Positions 35,440 to 48,200 of a stretch of 64,000 bases of DNA are shown here, in pieces. The notes under the pieces are model-generated. The model was not told where the DNA came from and did not search any database. It saw only the letters and a program-made list of their open reading frames with translations. A program made the position numbers and the translations under genes. Source of the DNA: Mytilus edulis (lineage: Eukaryota > Mollusca > Bivalvia > Mytilida > Mytilidae); contig NC_092350.1 of NCBI RefSeq assembly GCF_963676685.1, positions 66,767,674-66,831,673 of the forward strand. Reading direction: 5' to 3'. Within the stretch, counting starts at the first letter, position 1; each line of letters opens with the position of its first letter.

Positions 35440-36350
35440 TTTAAACTGATACCTCGACATTGACATCAGTGGTCATCTCAGTACTAGAATTTATCACAAA
35501 CAAGGCGACTTTAATGTTGAGATATAATTTTCCTCCACTTTAGCAGCAATATACCAGTTTCACCTGCATATTGAATATCCATTTCTCATTCATTCAATCA
35601 TGCGGTATTCAAGAGCATGCAGCTGCTTCTCCGATTTTAAAAATCGTGAAAAGCTTCTTCGTAGAAAGTTGATGAACCGGGGTTATGTCAACGAACGTTG
35701 CGTCCTTTTAAAAAAAGTTCTTCGGAATATACCAAGACCTATATAATTTTAAATATTCCGTACCAACTTCACATAATACATGACAGTCTTGAAGTATTGT
35801 TCTTTATGACGCTTTATAGTATTCTTTCTTTTAATTTTTATTTATATATTTAAACCTTTACTATTTAGTGAATTTTTGGTATATTCTATTGGCGTGGCTA
35901 GGTATTTATACATTCCGCCAAGATGTTATTATGCTATGATAATTTTTGTTTTCTTGTCTTTCATTTTTGTCTACGTGCTTTTCCAATAGAGTGTTCATTT
36001 GTCATTTGTCATTTTTCTTTGTTTAGAAAGTTTTTTTTGTATATAGTGATTAGGATTGTAACACATGGTTGACCATGTTGACGGCTGTACCCCAATTTTT
36101 GACATTTTTACTCACACATTGATGTCAATATGATGGAATGCTATATGACAGCAATACAAGTTAGACGTTTTGCTAGCTATAAAATCAGCTTTAAACCGCA
36201 GTTTTATACATAAGGATATGTCTGTACCAAAGCTGGAATATGACAGTTGTTTTCTTTTCGTTTATTGTGTTTACGTTTTTATATTGCCATTTGATAAGGG
36301 ACTTTCCGTTTTGAAAATCCAGAGAAATAGGTATATTTGGTTTTTTTTCC
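35440..36350 (+). mobile_element. RT-element 3' portion, copy 3
   Basis: Matches 7,795-8,690 (from GATACCTCGACATTGACATC to the tail at about 36,350). Shared position relative to the terminal exon shows insertion before the duplication. Confidence 0.6.
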
Positions 36351-36422
36351 ATTTTTATCACGTGAAATCATGTCGTTGGTATGATTTGTCAATAAACGAA
36401 TTTTTATTAATGTTCCTCACAG

Positions 36423-36472
36423 GTGGCAATATGCAGGTTGACAAATACCATTCAGTATTGGTGAAAGTTTGA
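36423..36472 (+). CDS. B-box gene copy B, terminal coding exon
   Basis: Acceptor TTCCTCACAG, phase 1, reads GGNMQVDKYHSVLVKV and stops at TGA 36,470-36,472, the same stop as copy A. Confidence 0.55.
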
Positions 36473-36720
36473 CCAAGTTACCTAATCCATGTAAAGAAAA
36501 TTATATAATCAATTCAAAGGGAAAACAGAAAGAACATATTGTGAAGAACGATATTGGCAAGGATGTCTCACAAAAAGGTTTTAGTGGTCCATCATCCGAT
36601 GAAAAGGTTACGGAACAAAATCCAAAACAGTTAGTTGATGAAATTGTAGAATACAAATGTTATCAAGGAAGACTTATGTATAAAAGAACCAATGATTTGA
36701 ATTGGCGATATGCTTATTAG
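36469..36720 (+). pseudogene. Intact second-frame extension after the copy B stop
   Basis: A frame overlapping the stop runs 83 codons to TAG (LTKLPNPCKENYIINSKGKQ at its start; ends NDLNWRYAY). The frame upstream contains TGA at 36,439, where copy A has an open codon. It aligns with the frameshifted 8,810-9,045. It may be a former C-terminal exon or a separate small frame; no start codon is obvious. Confidence 0.45.
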
Positions 36721-39679
36721 GTCATTGCCTTTATGCAACACTCTTATCTACACAATTTTTAGGGTGCATATTTTTAATATGGTTAATGTTTTTTGTCAGA
36801 TTATCATCTTAGTCTTTTCATCGGAGAACAGTTACAGTTTAATCTTCCCTTTTTTGTTTTAATACTTCTACCGGTATAATAATTGTTAATACACAGACAA
36901 CTATTAAACACAAAATATCTGTTAATTTAAGACAAACATCGAAAAGTTAAACTTTCTTGTGTTACTAATATACATCTGCAGAACTAAAAGTTTAGTTCAA
37001 ATGGTTTATTAATATACACAAACCAGAAACATACAGTTCCCTCTGCAAATCATATTGAATTCGTGTTTCATAAATCTAAGGAATTATAAGTCGAAAACTA
37101 GAAATTGTATCATGATGATGGAAGTGTTTAACGACTTGACATCCCTCGCACGGTCGGTAGAAGTTTTAGAATTTTATCATTTCAAATGTTACCATGTTTA
37201 GTTGTTTAGAAATTTTAGCATTTTAAAACGACACTGACCATGATAAATTTCCAAAACTTCAATACCATGTCTGACAAATTTTACCCAAAAATACTTGACA
37301 CAGAAACTTATGAGAACAACGTATCACATTTTTTGGCCGAAACGATGTGTCGTTATCTGAACTCAGTAGAACATGTGTTCGTTGTACAATATATCAATAT
37401 AAAAAAAATCATTGCTATACCCCCATAACAATAATCGGATGTAAATTGTAAGTACATCAGATAGGGATCACTATCAGAGTTTTTGTAGCGGATAAATGTC
37501 CGATTAAAAGATTAATTTAATGGAAAAATAAAAACAAAGGGAAGAAGAAAACATTTTTTTTAAAAACCAGGATAGTCGAACAAATAAATTTAAGTCGAAA
37601 ATATCTGACAATGCCATAGCAAAATTACAAAAAAGCCTGTAATAGACACACAAGTATTTATCCAGAGGATTAAGCAAATTGTGCTTCAAATGGCACCTGT
37701 TGTGATGCTCGTATAAGCACATACCCGGTGATAAGTATAACGCAGTAGGTCACATTAGCGGAAAAGAGGATAGGACTGTAGTAAAGACAATTTGACAACT
37801 TTAAGTATCATTTACAACAGTCGGGGCATTTAGCGAACTCTATAATATTATCGAATTGGCTAAATTCGACTGCTAATTATATGAAAATACATAATATTAT
37901 GAGATTAAATATTATTTCCAGAAATATTATGCCAGCCCAACATTTTGAATTTTATTGAATTTCATATATATGCATCAAAAAATAAAATTTGATATGTCCG
38001 AAAAACAATTTGTTGGGCCCTTCTAACAAGTTCAGTAATTTATTTATCTTAGAATGCTATTTTTATGATCATCTATTGATTATATTCATCCGACAATCGT
38101 CGCCTTCCCCACGTCTTATTTATAAATGCTTACGTCTTAACCGTCTTTTGTCTGGAACAGTATTATGTACAAGGAAAAACAACTCGTGTCGTCTTGTCAG
38201 CCATATTGTTGTTAAATGTGTTATCGTTCCTTAAACAATTAATAAATCGTCTTGTAGGAAATAAATGTAGAAAATAAGTGTGTCAGGTGACCTCGTTTAC
38301 AATACATTAGTTTTATCGAGGGGAAGTGTTATTAAAAAAACCAGTACATATCCTTCAGAGTTCTTTTAAAATTATTTATGACTATATACACATTAGGTAT
38401 AGAAATACATTACTTTCACGTGTTTCTATGTCTTCATTTGACGAAATTTAATTAATGATCAGATTCACAACTACGATCAGCCAATTCATTACATGGAATT
38501 ATTGTTTCAAATTCAGTTTATGTTGGAGTGTTATAGGCATATTAATTGAGAAAATCCATATAACCAATCGAATGTATATATTCAATAAATATATGTTTGC
38601 CTCGCCAATTGATTACGTAAGAACTTACATTTTCCTATGCTCTGTGAGACAATGACGTAGGGTTAATTTCTAGATGAATTAATTACACCAGTACAATTTC
38701 AAAAAGTCTTTTAGTCTTACCTAAAGTCTCCTCCTTAGTTACAAAAACATAATGTCCTGTGATTGAACCAACCGCAAAATATAAAAATATATTATTAAAT
38801 GCTGCAACATATCGCAATGTTGATAAAGATTTGTAAAGTTCTAGTATGTTTTCCTTATTGAGACCAGGAAGGACAAAACTTATATCATGCTAGTAATAAT
38901 GATATGCATTTTCTGTCATTTTAGTTGTGGAAGATAATTGGATATATATGATGTTGCACAAAATAAAATATATAGATAGTATCTTAAATTTACTCCACGA
39001 GCACATTCTAATGTTTAGATTTATATGTGTATATGTTACAATGGATTTGTAAGAAGAAGGATCACTGATTTTGACAAGGGACTTTACCAAATCTCTGAAA
39101 TAATTAAGATGATCTTAAATCATTCTCTTTATATAATTTGTGAATTGATTGTTACAGTTTTGGTTTGGTAATCTATTGAAAAAAAGACGAACTGATCCAG
39201 ATTTAGATTAATTTGTCCCATTTAATTAATAGCAGGTGATAAGTTTTTGAAAAAAATGAGGAGAATTAACATGTAATATATGGAAACGTTATGAAAAAAA
39301 ATGATAAAAAATGGGGATTGTAATGCTAACGACTTACTAATAATACAAATAGCTTACATAAAAACCTTGTTCTAAGTGATTTGATTTTTAATGCATCAAT
39401 CCGTAGTTACTAAAATTTAGAAAATATAATATAAAGGGAGTACATTATGTTAATTACATTCCTCACTAAGATTAACTCATGCAAGGAGTTGGTTAAGGCT
39501 ATGTATGCCTGTAGCAATGAAGAGAATATATTAATATGATATGAATATGAACCCTGTTGCAGCCAGACACGCTGAATCTTAATGTTATCATTATTCCATT
39601 CATATTTATATCACATTGATATATTCTCGTCACAATATGCATTTAATACTTAAATTCATCCATGACTATCATACACGGA
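36721..39679. other. 3' flank of copy B
   Basis: Partly alignable with 9,046-9,830. Short open frames (37,240; 37,989; 38,455) lack family features. No further gene seen. Confidence 0.45.
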
Positions 39680-39920
39680 CCCATAGAAAAATCCATACCG
39701 TATGGGCGGCTTTAAAAGGCCCGGTTATATGACACATTTCAATTATGAAAACTAACAGACTAATCTATAAGATAACAAACTACGAAACACAAATATGAAA
39801 GACATGTACTAACGACAACCACAGACCTACAGGCTCCTGACTTGGTACAGACCCATAAAGAATGTAACGATGTTTAACCTGTTTGTGAGTTGCATAAGCC
39901 TGGTACCTTTGATAACTAAA
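39680..39920 (+). repeat. Dispersed mussel repeat fragment
   Basis: CATACCGTATGGGCGGC ... CTACAGGCTCCTGACTTGG, same family as 14,115-15,300. Confidence 0.6.
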
Positions 39921-40429
39921 TTCAACCTTTCTTCTAACCTTGGACACTTATCAACAATACATGATAATTTTCCCCGCTTTTAATATAGAAATATATTTTT
40001 TTAGCAATCTTAAATAAATATTAGGTTAATAACAGGGTATAACGTCCTTCACCGGGAAGATGTACAAATCTAGTACAAGCTGTTTAAATCAGAGCAATTA
40101 TGTAACTTCAGGTTTCGACAAAACTTATTATGCAGATGCAACAGGAAGCAATGCTATTTTGACTTAATTGTTTTAAAAGAAGTTTATTCATTAGGTGTTG
40201 TGCAAACATGTTGTTACTGTGATTTATAAAAAAAAGTATTTGAGTAAATGGGTAACGTTTGAGTCATTTAGCGATATTCCTGCCGCCATGATTTTGTGCC
40301 TGTAATAGAAAATCTGTGTCATGACTACGGATATATTCCATTATCGTACCCACAATCATGTTTGAACATTACCGAAAGAGATATTAACGGATTATCATCA
40401 GAATGAGGCATAAGTGTAGAATTCTGCTG

Positions 40430-40640
40430 CATATTGGATCCAGACCGACATTTGGTTGGGTTCGTGTTATTCAGTCTCTATTTGTTATTATTAAGCTAGT
40501 GAATAGTTTATTTATTATTTAAATACTATTAATTGTCTGTTTGTCTTTTTTACTTTTTAGCCATGTCGTTGTCTATCTATGAGTTTAACTGTCCCTCTGG
40601 TATCTTTTGTCCCTCTTTTGTCTATCAGTTGTTTGCATGT
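40430..40640 (+). repeat. Dispersed repeat fragment
   Basis: GGGTTCGTGTTATTCAGTCT ... GTCCCTCTGGTATCTTTTGT. Related sequence at 63,255-63,420 and, reversed, at 48,890-49,000. Confidence 0.55.
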
Positions 40641-40740
40641 TTAGTAGATATATTTAATGATTGTATTATAATCTGGTATAGTTCGCCTCTTTAACTGCAA
40701 ATGTTGTTATTGAGATACAAAACAGGAGAGTTTGTACTCA

Positions 40741-40806
40741 TAATACTCATTGTATGTGCTGCAGTTTATTACTATAATAGTAAAAATCTACAGCACATAC
40801 AATGAG
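40741..40806. repeat. Small hairpin with 19-bp arms
   Basis: CTCATTGTATGTGCTGCAG and CTACAGCACATACAATGAG flank an AT-rich loop. It is inserted in the copy B counterpart of 10,020-10,035, where copy A has no palindrome. Confidence 0.7.
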
Positions 40807-40869
40807 CAAGTTCAACATCGATATTCTTGTAAATGGTTTCCTTTGATTATCATATAAAAATAAGTAGAT

Positions 40870-41572
40870 GCTTAATGATTGCTACTGGCATGTTTGAGAC
40901 AACTCTCCACAAGAGACCAAAAGACACAAAAATTATTAACTACTAGTATAGTTTACTGTGCAGCATACAATAATTTATAAAACCCATACCGCATAGGCAG
41001 ATACAAAAGGCTTCAAAAAAAGTATCTATCGTAGTGATATCTTTTATCCGTGTAATACATTAAGTAGTTTTGTCGCTGCAAGATTGATTGAAACGTTCGT
41101 CAAGACGAATAAGATCCAAGTATATGATATTCCATTGAAAAAATGCATAGATACCTCTGTTTACGTCAGAAATAACTGCCAGCAAGCATATTCGAAAAAT
41201 CATCTTTAAATTAACAGTGTATGTGATTGTGTACTAAATATTAATTCGAATATACATTATCAATTCGTCTTAAAAGTTATCAAAATCAAATTAGGTGAAT
41301 AGCTGTCCAATAATAATGACCAAATAACCATGATAACCATCTGGTTTTTTTTTATTATAAAGAATCAATGTTTTAAACTCGTCTAAATAATCAGTTATAG
41401 AAACAGATCGTTCGTTGAACTTTCGCCTTCTTCTCTTGACACGTGTGTTAATTTGTTATACAATGAAATAGATGGTAGCATATCACTTGAAAAAAAATAT
41501 GTTTATATGTACTTTATGAACAAACCTTCAGATATTTTTTCCTGAATCAACAAACATTAATTTTTTTTCAAC
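40870..41572. other. Repeat fragment and flank before the first signal-peptide exon
   Basis: 40,870-41,010 is a decayed piece of the 14,115 family. From about 41,400 the sequence resembles 49,990-50,160 and 53,730-53,900 and is likely promoter and 5' UTR of the duplicated exon. Confidence 0.45.
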
Positions 41573-41621
41573 ATGACGATTGTTCTGATAAGCGTGTTCC
41601 TCGTATTGCTTTTTCAAAACA
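41573..41621 (+). CDS. Signal-peptide exon, copy 1 (alternative first exon)
   Basis: ATG followed by a 16-residue hydrophobic peptide (MTIVLISVFLVLLFQN) and donor A|GTAAGT in phase 1. Same 49-nt length as the exons at 50,170 and 53,913 but more diverged. No downstream exons of its own were found before 53,913, so it is either an alternative start for the gene at 55,425-59,194 or a relic. Confidence 0.55.
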
Positions 41622-42631
41622 GTAAGTTATCTATATCACACTTTTTTTTGGTTCAGAAAATTATTTCATAGTGCTATATGTCATTTAGGACAACGGATAC
41701 TCTGAACTTATTTATTTTCACGGCTTTCGCTAATAGAAAATAACGCAAACATAAATCTTCGCAAATGTGCTTAATTTGGATCATTCCCTAATTTTCAGTA
41801 AAGTAGAGCCAGGAACCCCAAATAAACGGCCCTGAAAAGGTGTATTTTTCAAACTGGAAATCTATTGGGTATGCTTGCTAAATGTATGATATCTTAATAT
41901 ATTAAATAACAATTATATATATATCTGCTTCATGTTTATAGATATGTTAGCTTGATATAGAAATGAATTTTATTATCGTGCGTTTTACTAGAAATTTGTA
42001 AATGTTTCCACCTTTTTTTATGATTTGGTGTGTTGCGCCATCCCTAGCCATTTGAATTATTCATTGACCAAAAAAGGATATGGATTAGATAAATATATGT
42101 TTGCACAAATATAATATTCGTGCACGAAAGGTGGCACCACTGTTAATTTTTTTTCACAGACGACTGTCATAAATTTTGAAGAATTCTACAAAGAATCAGG
42201 TTTTCCGACATTCTTCATTATGGCGTTACAACTACGTTCCTAATAACACGAATAACGCCAGTTAGGACAATTTACTTTCTTTTTTTTGTTACTTTATTTT
42301 CTATTTTCTAATGTTAAAATATATACACATTTGGTCCTGCTGAAAAAGGTTACATAATGTTGAGTAAGAGCTGATGAAGTTTTCTGTAATTTTGATATAA
42401 TTTCCCCAAAAAATAGTATAACACACTGTAAAATTATTATTTAGAGAGGGCAGGTAGGATTTTTGGACATTCAATTTCTGAAAGAAATGCACTACGAAAG
42501 AACTGTGTTCTCGGACCATCCAAGTGACGTTTTTATACTTGAGCAGGCATAAGATCCTTCATTTTCAACTTTGCTTTAACTTTTATTTGAAGGATTTACA
42601 GTTTTAGATGATTATCATTGTTGTCCCATAG
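41622..42631. other. Intron-like sequence of the old duplication
   Basis: Aligns with 50,219-50,800 (for example AACGGCCCTGAAAAGGTGTA at 41,829). No coding signal. Confidence 0.5.
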
Positions 42632-42809
42632 TACTGTGGATTCATTTGTTTTCGTGGGTACCATTGTTTTGTGGATTGAGGAAAATTTGCATGTGTGCGA
42701 ATATTTAAATTTGTGGTTTTGCCGAAAACTTTAAACAAGCCTTAAGAAATTTTGTCATTCTTTAAACATCTTATTTCCTGGTTTACGAAAAAATAATTAA
42801 TCCACAGTA
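42632..42809. mobile_element. 178-bp MITE with TA target
   Basis: Ends TACTGTGGATT and AATCCACAGTA are inverted repeats with flanking TA. Short, non-coding, consistent with a Tc1/mariner-type MITE. Confidence 0.6.
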
Positions 42810-42839
42810 GTATGTTGCACAATCGTTTATTGTAGTAAA

Positions 42840-43115
42840 GTTATATTTAACATTGCCGTAAAAGCGGGAGGTTTGACATGTCAAAAAACCAGGTTCAACC
42901 CAGCATTTGTTGTCCTGTTCCAAGTCAGGAAAATGGCCATTGTTATATTATAGTTCGTTTCTGTGTGTGTTACATTTTAATGTTGTGTTTCTCTTGTTTC
43001 GTAGTTATCCTTTTATATTTGACGTGTTTCCCTCAGTTTTAGTGTGTAACCCGGAGTTGTTTTTTTCTCAATCGATTTTTGAACTTCTGTATACTACTGT
43101 TGCCTTTATTTATAC
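42840..43115 (+). repeat. Dispersed repeat, copy 1
   Basis: GGGAGGTTTGACATG ... ACCAGGTTCAACCCA ... ACTACTGTTGCCTTTATTTA. A longer copy at 59,530-59,985. The open frame at 42,907-43,152 is inside it. Confidence 0.65.
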
Positions 43116-43439
43116 CCGTTTCGTTACTATTTATAGAATATATCAAATTTGAGTGAACATGTTTGAATAAGGCGAACTAAACCAAGAAATTTTCAAACTA
43201 ATAAATAGGAAAATAAAAAGGAAAACCGATTAAAATAAAAACAGCAATATACAAAACAAAGTAATAGTATGTGAATGTTATATGTATATAATGTTGTCTT
43301 GTTTTTACGTGAGAAGATATATGTTTCGTATTATACTCAAAGAATTATGATACCAATGGTATACGCGAACAGCATTCATTTGGTTAACATATCCATAAAT
43401 ATTGAAAGAAATTTCGAGATGTTTTTTTCTCATGTCATG

Positions 43440-43790
43440 TCACAACGGTCTGATAATTATTCTACTGAAATTACTGTTGTACCCCTATTTTGGGGTGATG
43501 ACTGCTGTACTCCTATATTGATTACCTATTATGTCTGTTTTGGTCAAGCATCGTTGTAAATATAATGGAATTTGATGCGACTGTCATACGATTGAGAGGT
43601 TTAGCGCTATAAAAGCACATTCAATTCCCCATTTTCTACATTTGAAAATGCGTGTACCAAGTCGGGTATGACAGTTGTTGTCAATTCGATTGATTTGTTT
43701 TATCATTTGATTTTGTCATTTGATAAGGAAATTTCAGTTTTGAATTTTCCTCAGAGTTCAGTATTTTTGTGATTTTACTTTTTCTGTACA
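43440..43790 (+). mobile_element. RT-element 3' tail, copy 4
   Basis: GACTGCTGTACTCCTATATT then CCAAGTCGGGTATGACAGTTG and GAGTTCAGTATTTTTGTGA; same tail as at 8,415-8,690. Confidence 0.6.
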
Positions 43791-44427
43791 ATCAAAATTG
43801 TTATTTGTTATTTGTCAAATAAGATAAAATTTATTTGCATGTTTCACACGAGAATAATGTCTTTAATGCATTTGATTACTTTCGGACGAGTGCATAATTT
43901 TTGAAAATGTCTTTTGTAAATTACTGACAACGGAATCGGAAGTAAGGTGTCAATATGGTCAAACAGTTAATATGCAAAAGATATTAACAATTTTTCATGG
44001 ACTTTTATGTTTTTGAAAGAAATATTTTAACAACTAATGAGATTTGTTTACAGATTTGTATTCTCTTTTTTTAATTTAATTTCACAAGTAATAGTAAACT
44101 CGTCATAGACTCCAAAATTACCACATTAAATGATTGAGGTTGATATCGACCAATATCCAAGTCAAACTAGTATTTCAACCTTTAACTTCCTATTTCATGT
44201 AAATAACAATTCACATTGTCCTGAAAAAACTTTACCCTAAAAGGTGAAGATCGTTTGAATATTCGTTTACTTGTACTGGTTTTTACTACACGGTATGTAA
44301 TCTTTATCAACCTTGAATTCATGTCTTAGTTTTTTTTTAAATTTCTGTCATGTAATCATGGTAACCGTTGTGTTTATCGTTCTGGAACAAATGTATCAAA
44401 TAATACAACATACATATATATATATAT
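43791..44427. other. Old-duplication tail
   Basis: 44,090-44,330 aligns with 52,820-53,060, fixing the right edge of the old duplication near 44,390. No gene. Confidence 0.5.
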
Positions 44428-44774
44428 ACGTCTGAGTCAGTGACAACTCTACAACAGATGTATCCATCGGATCGCCATCAATGATGGTGATACATGGCTG
44501 TGTACATAATGTATATACAACCCGTCTAAACATCAACCCAACAATGTTAGATCTGTAAATTTGCTTTCGCAAATTTTTGGTTCTTCCCTCGCCGGGATTC
44601 GAACCCATGCTACTGTGATATCGTGACACCACATCGCCTGCACTGCAGCCGTCCAGCTAGACCACACGACCACCTGGGCTCTAGAAAAAGAGCTTTTGCT
44701 GGCCGTGTTTTACCTTTCCTCGTCAGTTTTGTAATCTAGCGGCGTACGACAGTACATGATATATAAGGCATGAA
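44428..44774 (-). mobile_element. tRNA-derived SINE, copy 1
   Basis: Minus strand: A box TGGTCTAGCTGG (44,653-44,664) and B box GGTTCGAATCC (44,595-44,605) with tRNA-like spacing, then a body with CATTGTTGGGTTGATGTTTA and an end GTTGTAGAGTTGTCACTGAC. These are RNA polymerase III promoter elements. The peptide frame across it is not a gene. Confidence 0.8.
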
Positions 44775-44869
44775 GATGTTATTGTTACAGATCAGCTAAA
44801 TTATCTATAGTAAAGGATCCTACAAATTAATGTAATATACAGTCACAGAAAATAATTATATTTATAAGT

Positions 44870-45216
44870 ACGTCTGAGTCAGTGACAACTCTACAACAGA
44901 TGTATCCATCGGATCGCCATCAATGATGGTGATACATGGCTGTTTACATAATGTATATACAACTCGTTTAAACATCAACCCAACAATGTTAGATCTTTAA
45001 ATTTGCTTTCGCAAATTTTTGGTTCTTCCCTCGCCTGGATTCGAACCCATGCTACTGTGATATCGTGACACCAAATCGCCTGCACTGCAGCCGTCCCGCT
45101 AGACCACACGACCATCTGGGCTCTCAAAAAAAGAGCTTTCGCTGGCCGTGTGTTACCTTTCCTCGTCAGTTTTTTAATCTAGCGGCGTACTACAGTACAT
45201 GATATATAAGGCATGA
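44870..45216 (-). mobile_element. tRNA-derived SINE, copy 2
   Basis: Near-identical to copy 1 (period about 442 bases) including the flanking segment that ends GATATATAAGGCATGA, so the pair arose by tandem duplication rather than two insertions. The A box is slightly altered (TGGTCTAGCGGG). Confidence 0.8.
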
Positions 45217-48200
45217 TGTATATATATATAAGAAAATATCGTAATACACGAGTTACAGTGGTGAAATCTGTTTCTTTTTTGATTTTGATAGTTCCTTTTC
45301 AAAGATTTGAGGAAAGCTGTGTAATTTTGAAGTGACCTCATCAGGCTTGGTCGCCTTTTTTTCATGACGTCACAATAAGAAAATTCAGAATAAAACAAGA
45401 AAATTTGACGTAAAAATCAAATTTCAACCAATCATTTGCTGAGATCCAATTTTTCACTAGAGATTAGAAATATTTTTCTCACACCGGTCAGGAAATGTGA
45501 CAATAGCATAACAATTAGAGAAATAATGCTCTCCATGCAAACGGATCAGTGTTATTTCTTCAATAATATTTAAACACTTACATGTTTTACCTGACAATAT
45601 GTTTTTTTTTCTCATTTGATTTCTTTTGATTTCACCCAAAGCTGATTTTAACGTCAAATGGTTTGCTGAATAATACAAGATCAATGCTTACAAAGACGAA
45701 CTTATAATAAGACAAACAAGTTTTATTCTTCAAATATCAATCTCTTGAATCAGAAGCTATTTTCTTAATTTTATCAGCACCAAAACTTCAACACTTGAAA
45801 GCCAAAGATTCGTAAATACATTATGATGTATATGACAAAAAAAGGTTGCAATAGGATAGCTAAATTCATCTTAAGTCAACCTTGTATTAGATAGATGGAC
45901 ACTTCTTAGTAAAGTTTAAATTAATCAACGAATAATTATTCTGAATAAGTTATTAAATTATCAATAACATCAGTATCGAAGCACCAAATAGTGAGCTAAT
46001 GATTCCCACGAGATGAACATTCCACCTGGGACCGTATTACCCCAGTGCTATTTTTTTGTAATAATCTCTTTACACATTTCGTAAGCTTTTGGGGCGCTTA
46101 TGTGGATTTACCGTCACCAGAGTTACAACGTGACTGAACAACAAAGAATACCTAAATAGAATATCCCAAATCATCATAAACAACCTTGCCTGAAGGAATC
46201 GTATCACGCGTAAAATGCTTTGATTTATTTACCTTCACAAGTCTGCTAAAACTTTAAGATTTAATAGCCAGAGATGCGTAAATGACGCAACATCACAATG
46301 CATATGCCATAAACAAAACAGCAAAATGCATATAAGCTCAATTAAGGGAATTGTAGCCTTTCATGCCTTACTTTCTCATTGTTTATTTTAATTTTGTATT
46401 AAAATTTGCTATAAATGTAAAATTCGAAAATTAGTGTACTTTCCAACAGGCTCGTATAGTAAAACAAAAATATGCACAGCTTTCTTTTTAAATGTTCGAA
46501 AGAAATATAAAGTTCCTTTTTAGGGTATTTACAGTGTTCAAAAAACAAATAATTCCTTTTTATGTTGAGATTGTAGAAAAACCGTTTTAAATTTGTTGTG
46601 TTACCATGGCAACATATATTTTTTAAACATTTTTTTATATGAATAATGTTTTATGCTTATAATGCACCTTTGAGCCAAGTTTTGTCTGATTTCATGACAT
46701 TTCCTTGTCATTTTGTTGCTTACAGAGAATGACTCGTAACAATTTCTAAACATTAAAACGTGAGAATTGGATACACCTTAACACACATTATTTTTAATTT
46801 AATTTTAACCATAACGATGAACTCATCAAAGAATCGTTTGTTATTACATTGGAATGTAATAAAAAAATTAATTATCAATTCGATGTATAAAAGTACCTAA
46901 TTATTATTCATGCTATAGTACATGTAGTAGACGAATATAAAAAATATCAATTCAAAATGTAAATTAAACATATTTTTCTCGTTTTATTGATTATAATCGT
47001 CACTGGAGGTTTATTTGTCTAAGCTTTCTATATAGACACATCTGCTGCTTTATACACATTACCAATTAATAAATGGATGAATAAAGCCAGATGGTTAAAT
47101 GTCTGACTATTTTTGATAATTTTTTACTATATTTTCCATTACAGTTACATTATGATCATCACTTGACATGATTCATTTTGTTTTGCGATGACCTGCATGT
47201 TTTTACTAAAGATGACATGAGACATGAAAAACGTGAACATGGTTGATTGTCAGTAGTCGACTATTACAAGTACCAGGGAACCAACACATCTAAAGTTCAA
47301 CAAATGATAAAAAATCCGTCACTTATGATCGCTTATCCCCATGCAACCCTAATACTTTTTCTAGTTCTAAAGCATAACTTTAATCTAAAACAACCAATAA
47401 CCTAACCACAAACATATACATGCTAAAACAAGACCACAGGACAATCTAGGCTGTTGATGATAATTGGACAAACATTGGTAAACATAATAGAATATATACT
47501 GAGTGCCAATGAAAATGCAACACTTTTGTTTTTCAATAAACTGTTTTGTGTTGCTTCAAAGAGAGGCGCAAGATACCAGAGCGACATTCGAACTCATATA
47601 TCGAAGATTTTGACGTAACTAGTTGATTTTCATGAAAACATGGAGTCATAATAGTTTTTCGGTAACTGATATAATTGTTTATAATGTCGAATTATTTGTT
47701 TTAAAAAATACAAAATTTATTCATTTTAAAATTTTTCCATTAAACAATTTACTTTTCTAATTATTTCATTAAAAATAAAATCGGTTATTTCTTCATGTTC
47801 TTATGATATACATTTTACTGAATTAATGTCGGGCAATGTGACGGCAACCGATCAACCCAATTCACAAGCCAGACATTAAGGCGTGTTTTTGTAGTATAAT
47901 TCAGTTTATTAAGAGTTGTTGCCAAATAAAAATAGACCAATACCAATATCGATGCTAAATATAGTTCTTATCTGATGGTTTTAAAATTATAACAAAAATT
48001 TCAAAATATATAAAAATATCTACTTTTATTTTAGCTATGAGTAATGAAAATCCTGATAACCTTTATACCACTTAATCATTGGCATTTTGCCCAAGCAAAG
48101 AGTTATTTAACACAGAGTATTATATGCTCGACTTTTTCTAAATTTTATGTTCAATCATTGCCCATTTATCGCCAATTCTACTGCAGTATTATTTGTTGCG

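Noticed and set aside
44396-44632. 78-codon minus-strand frame
   Set aside because: Lies wholly in the tRNA-derived SINE.
44595-44664. Functional tRNA gene
   Set aside because: The A and B boxes are present, but the acceptor and anticodon stems do not pair properly and a SINE body follows directly.
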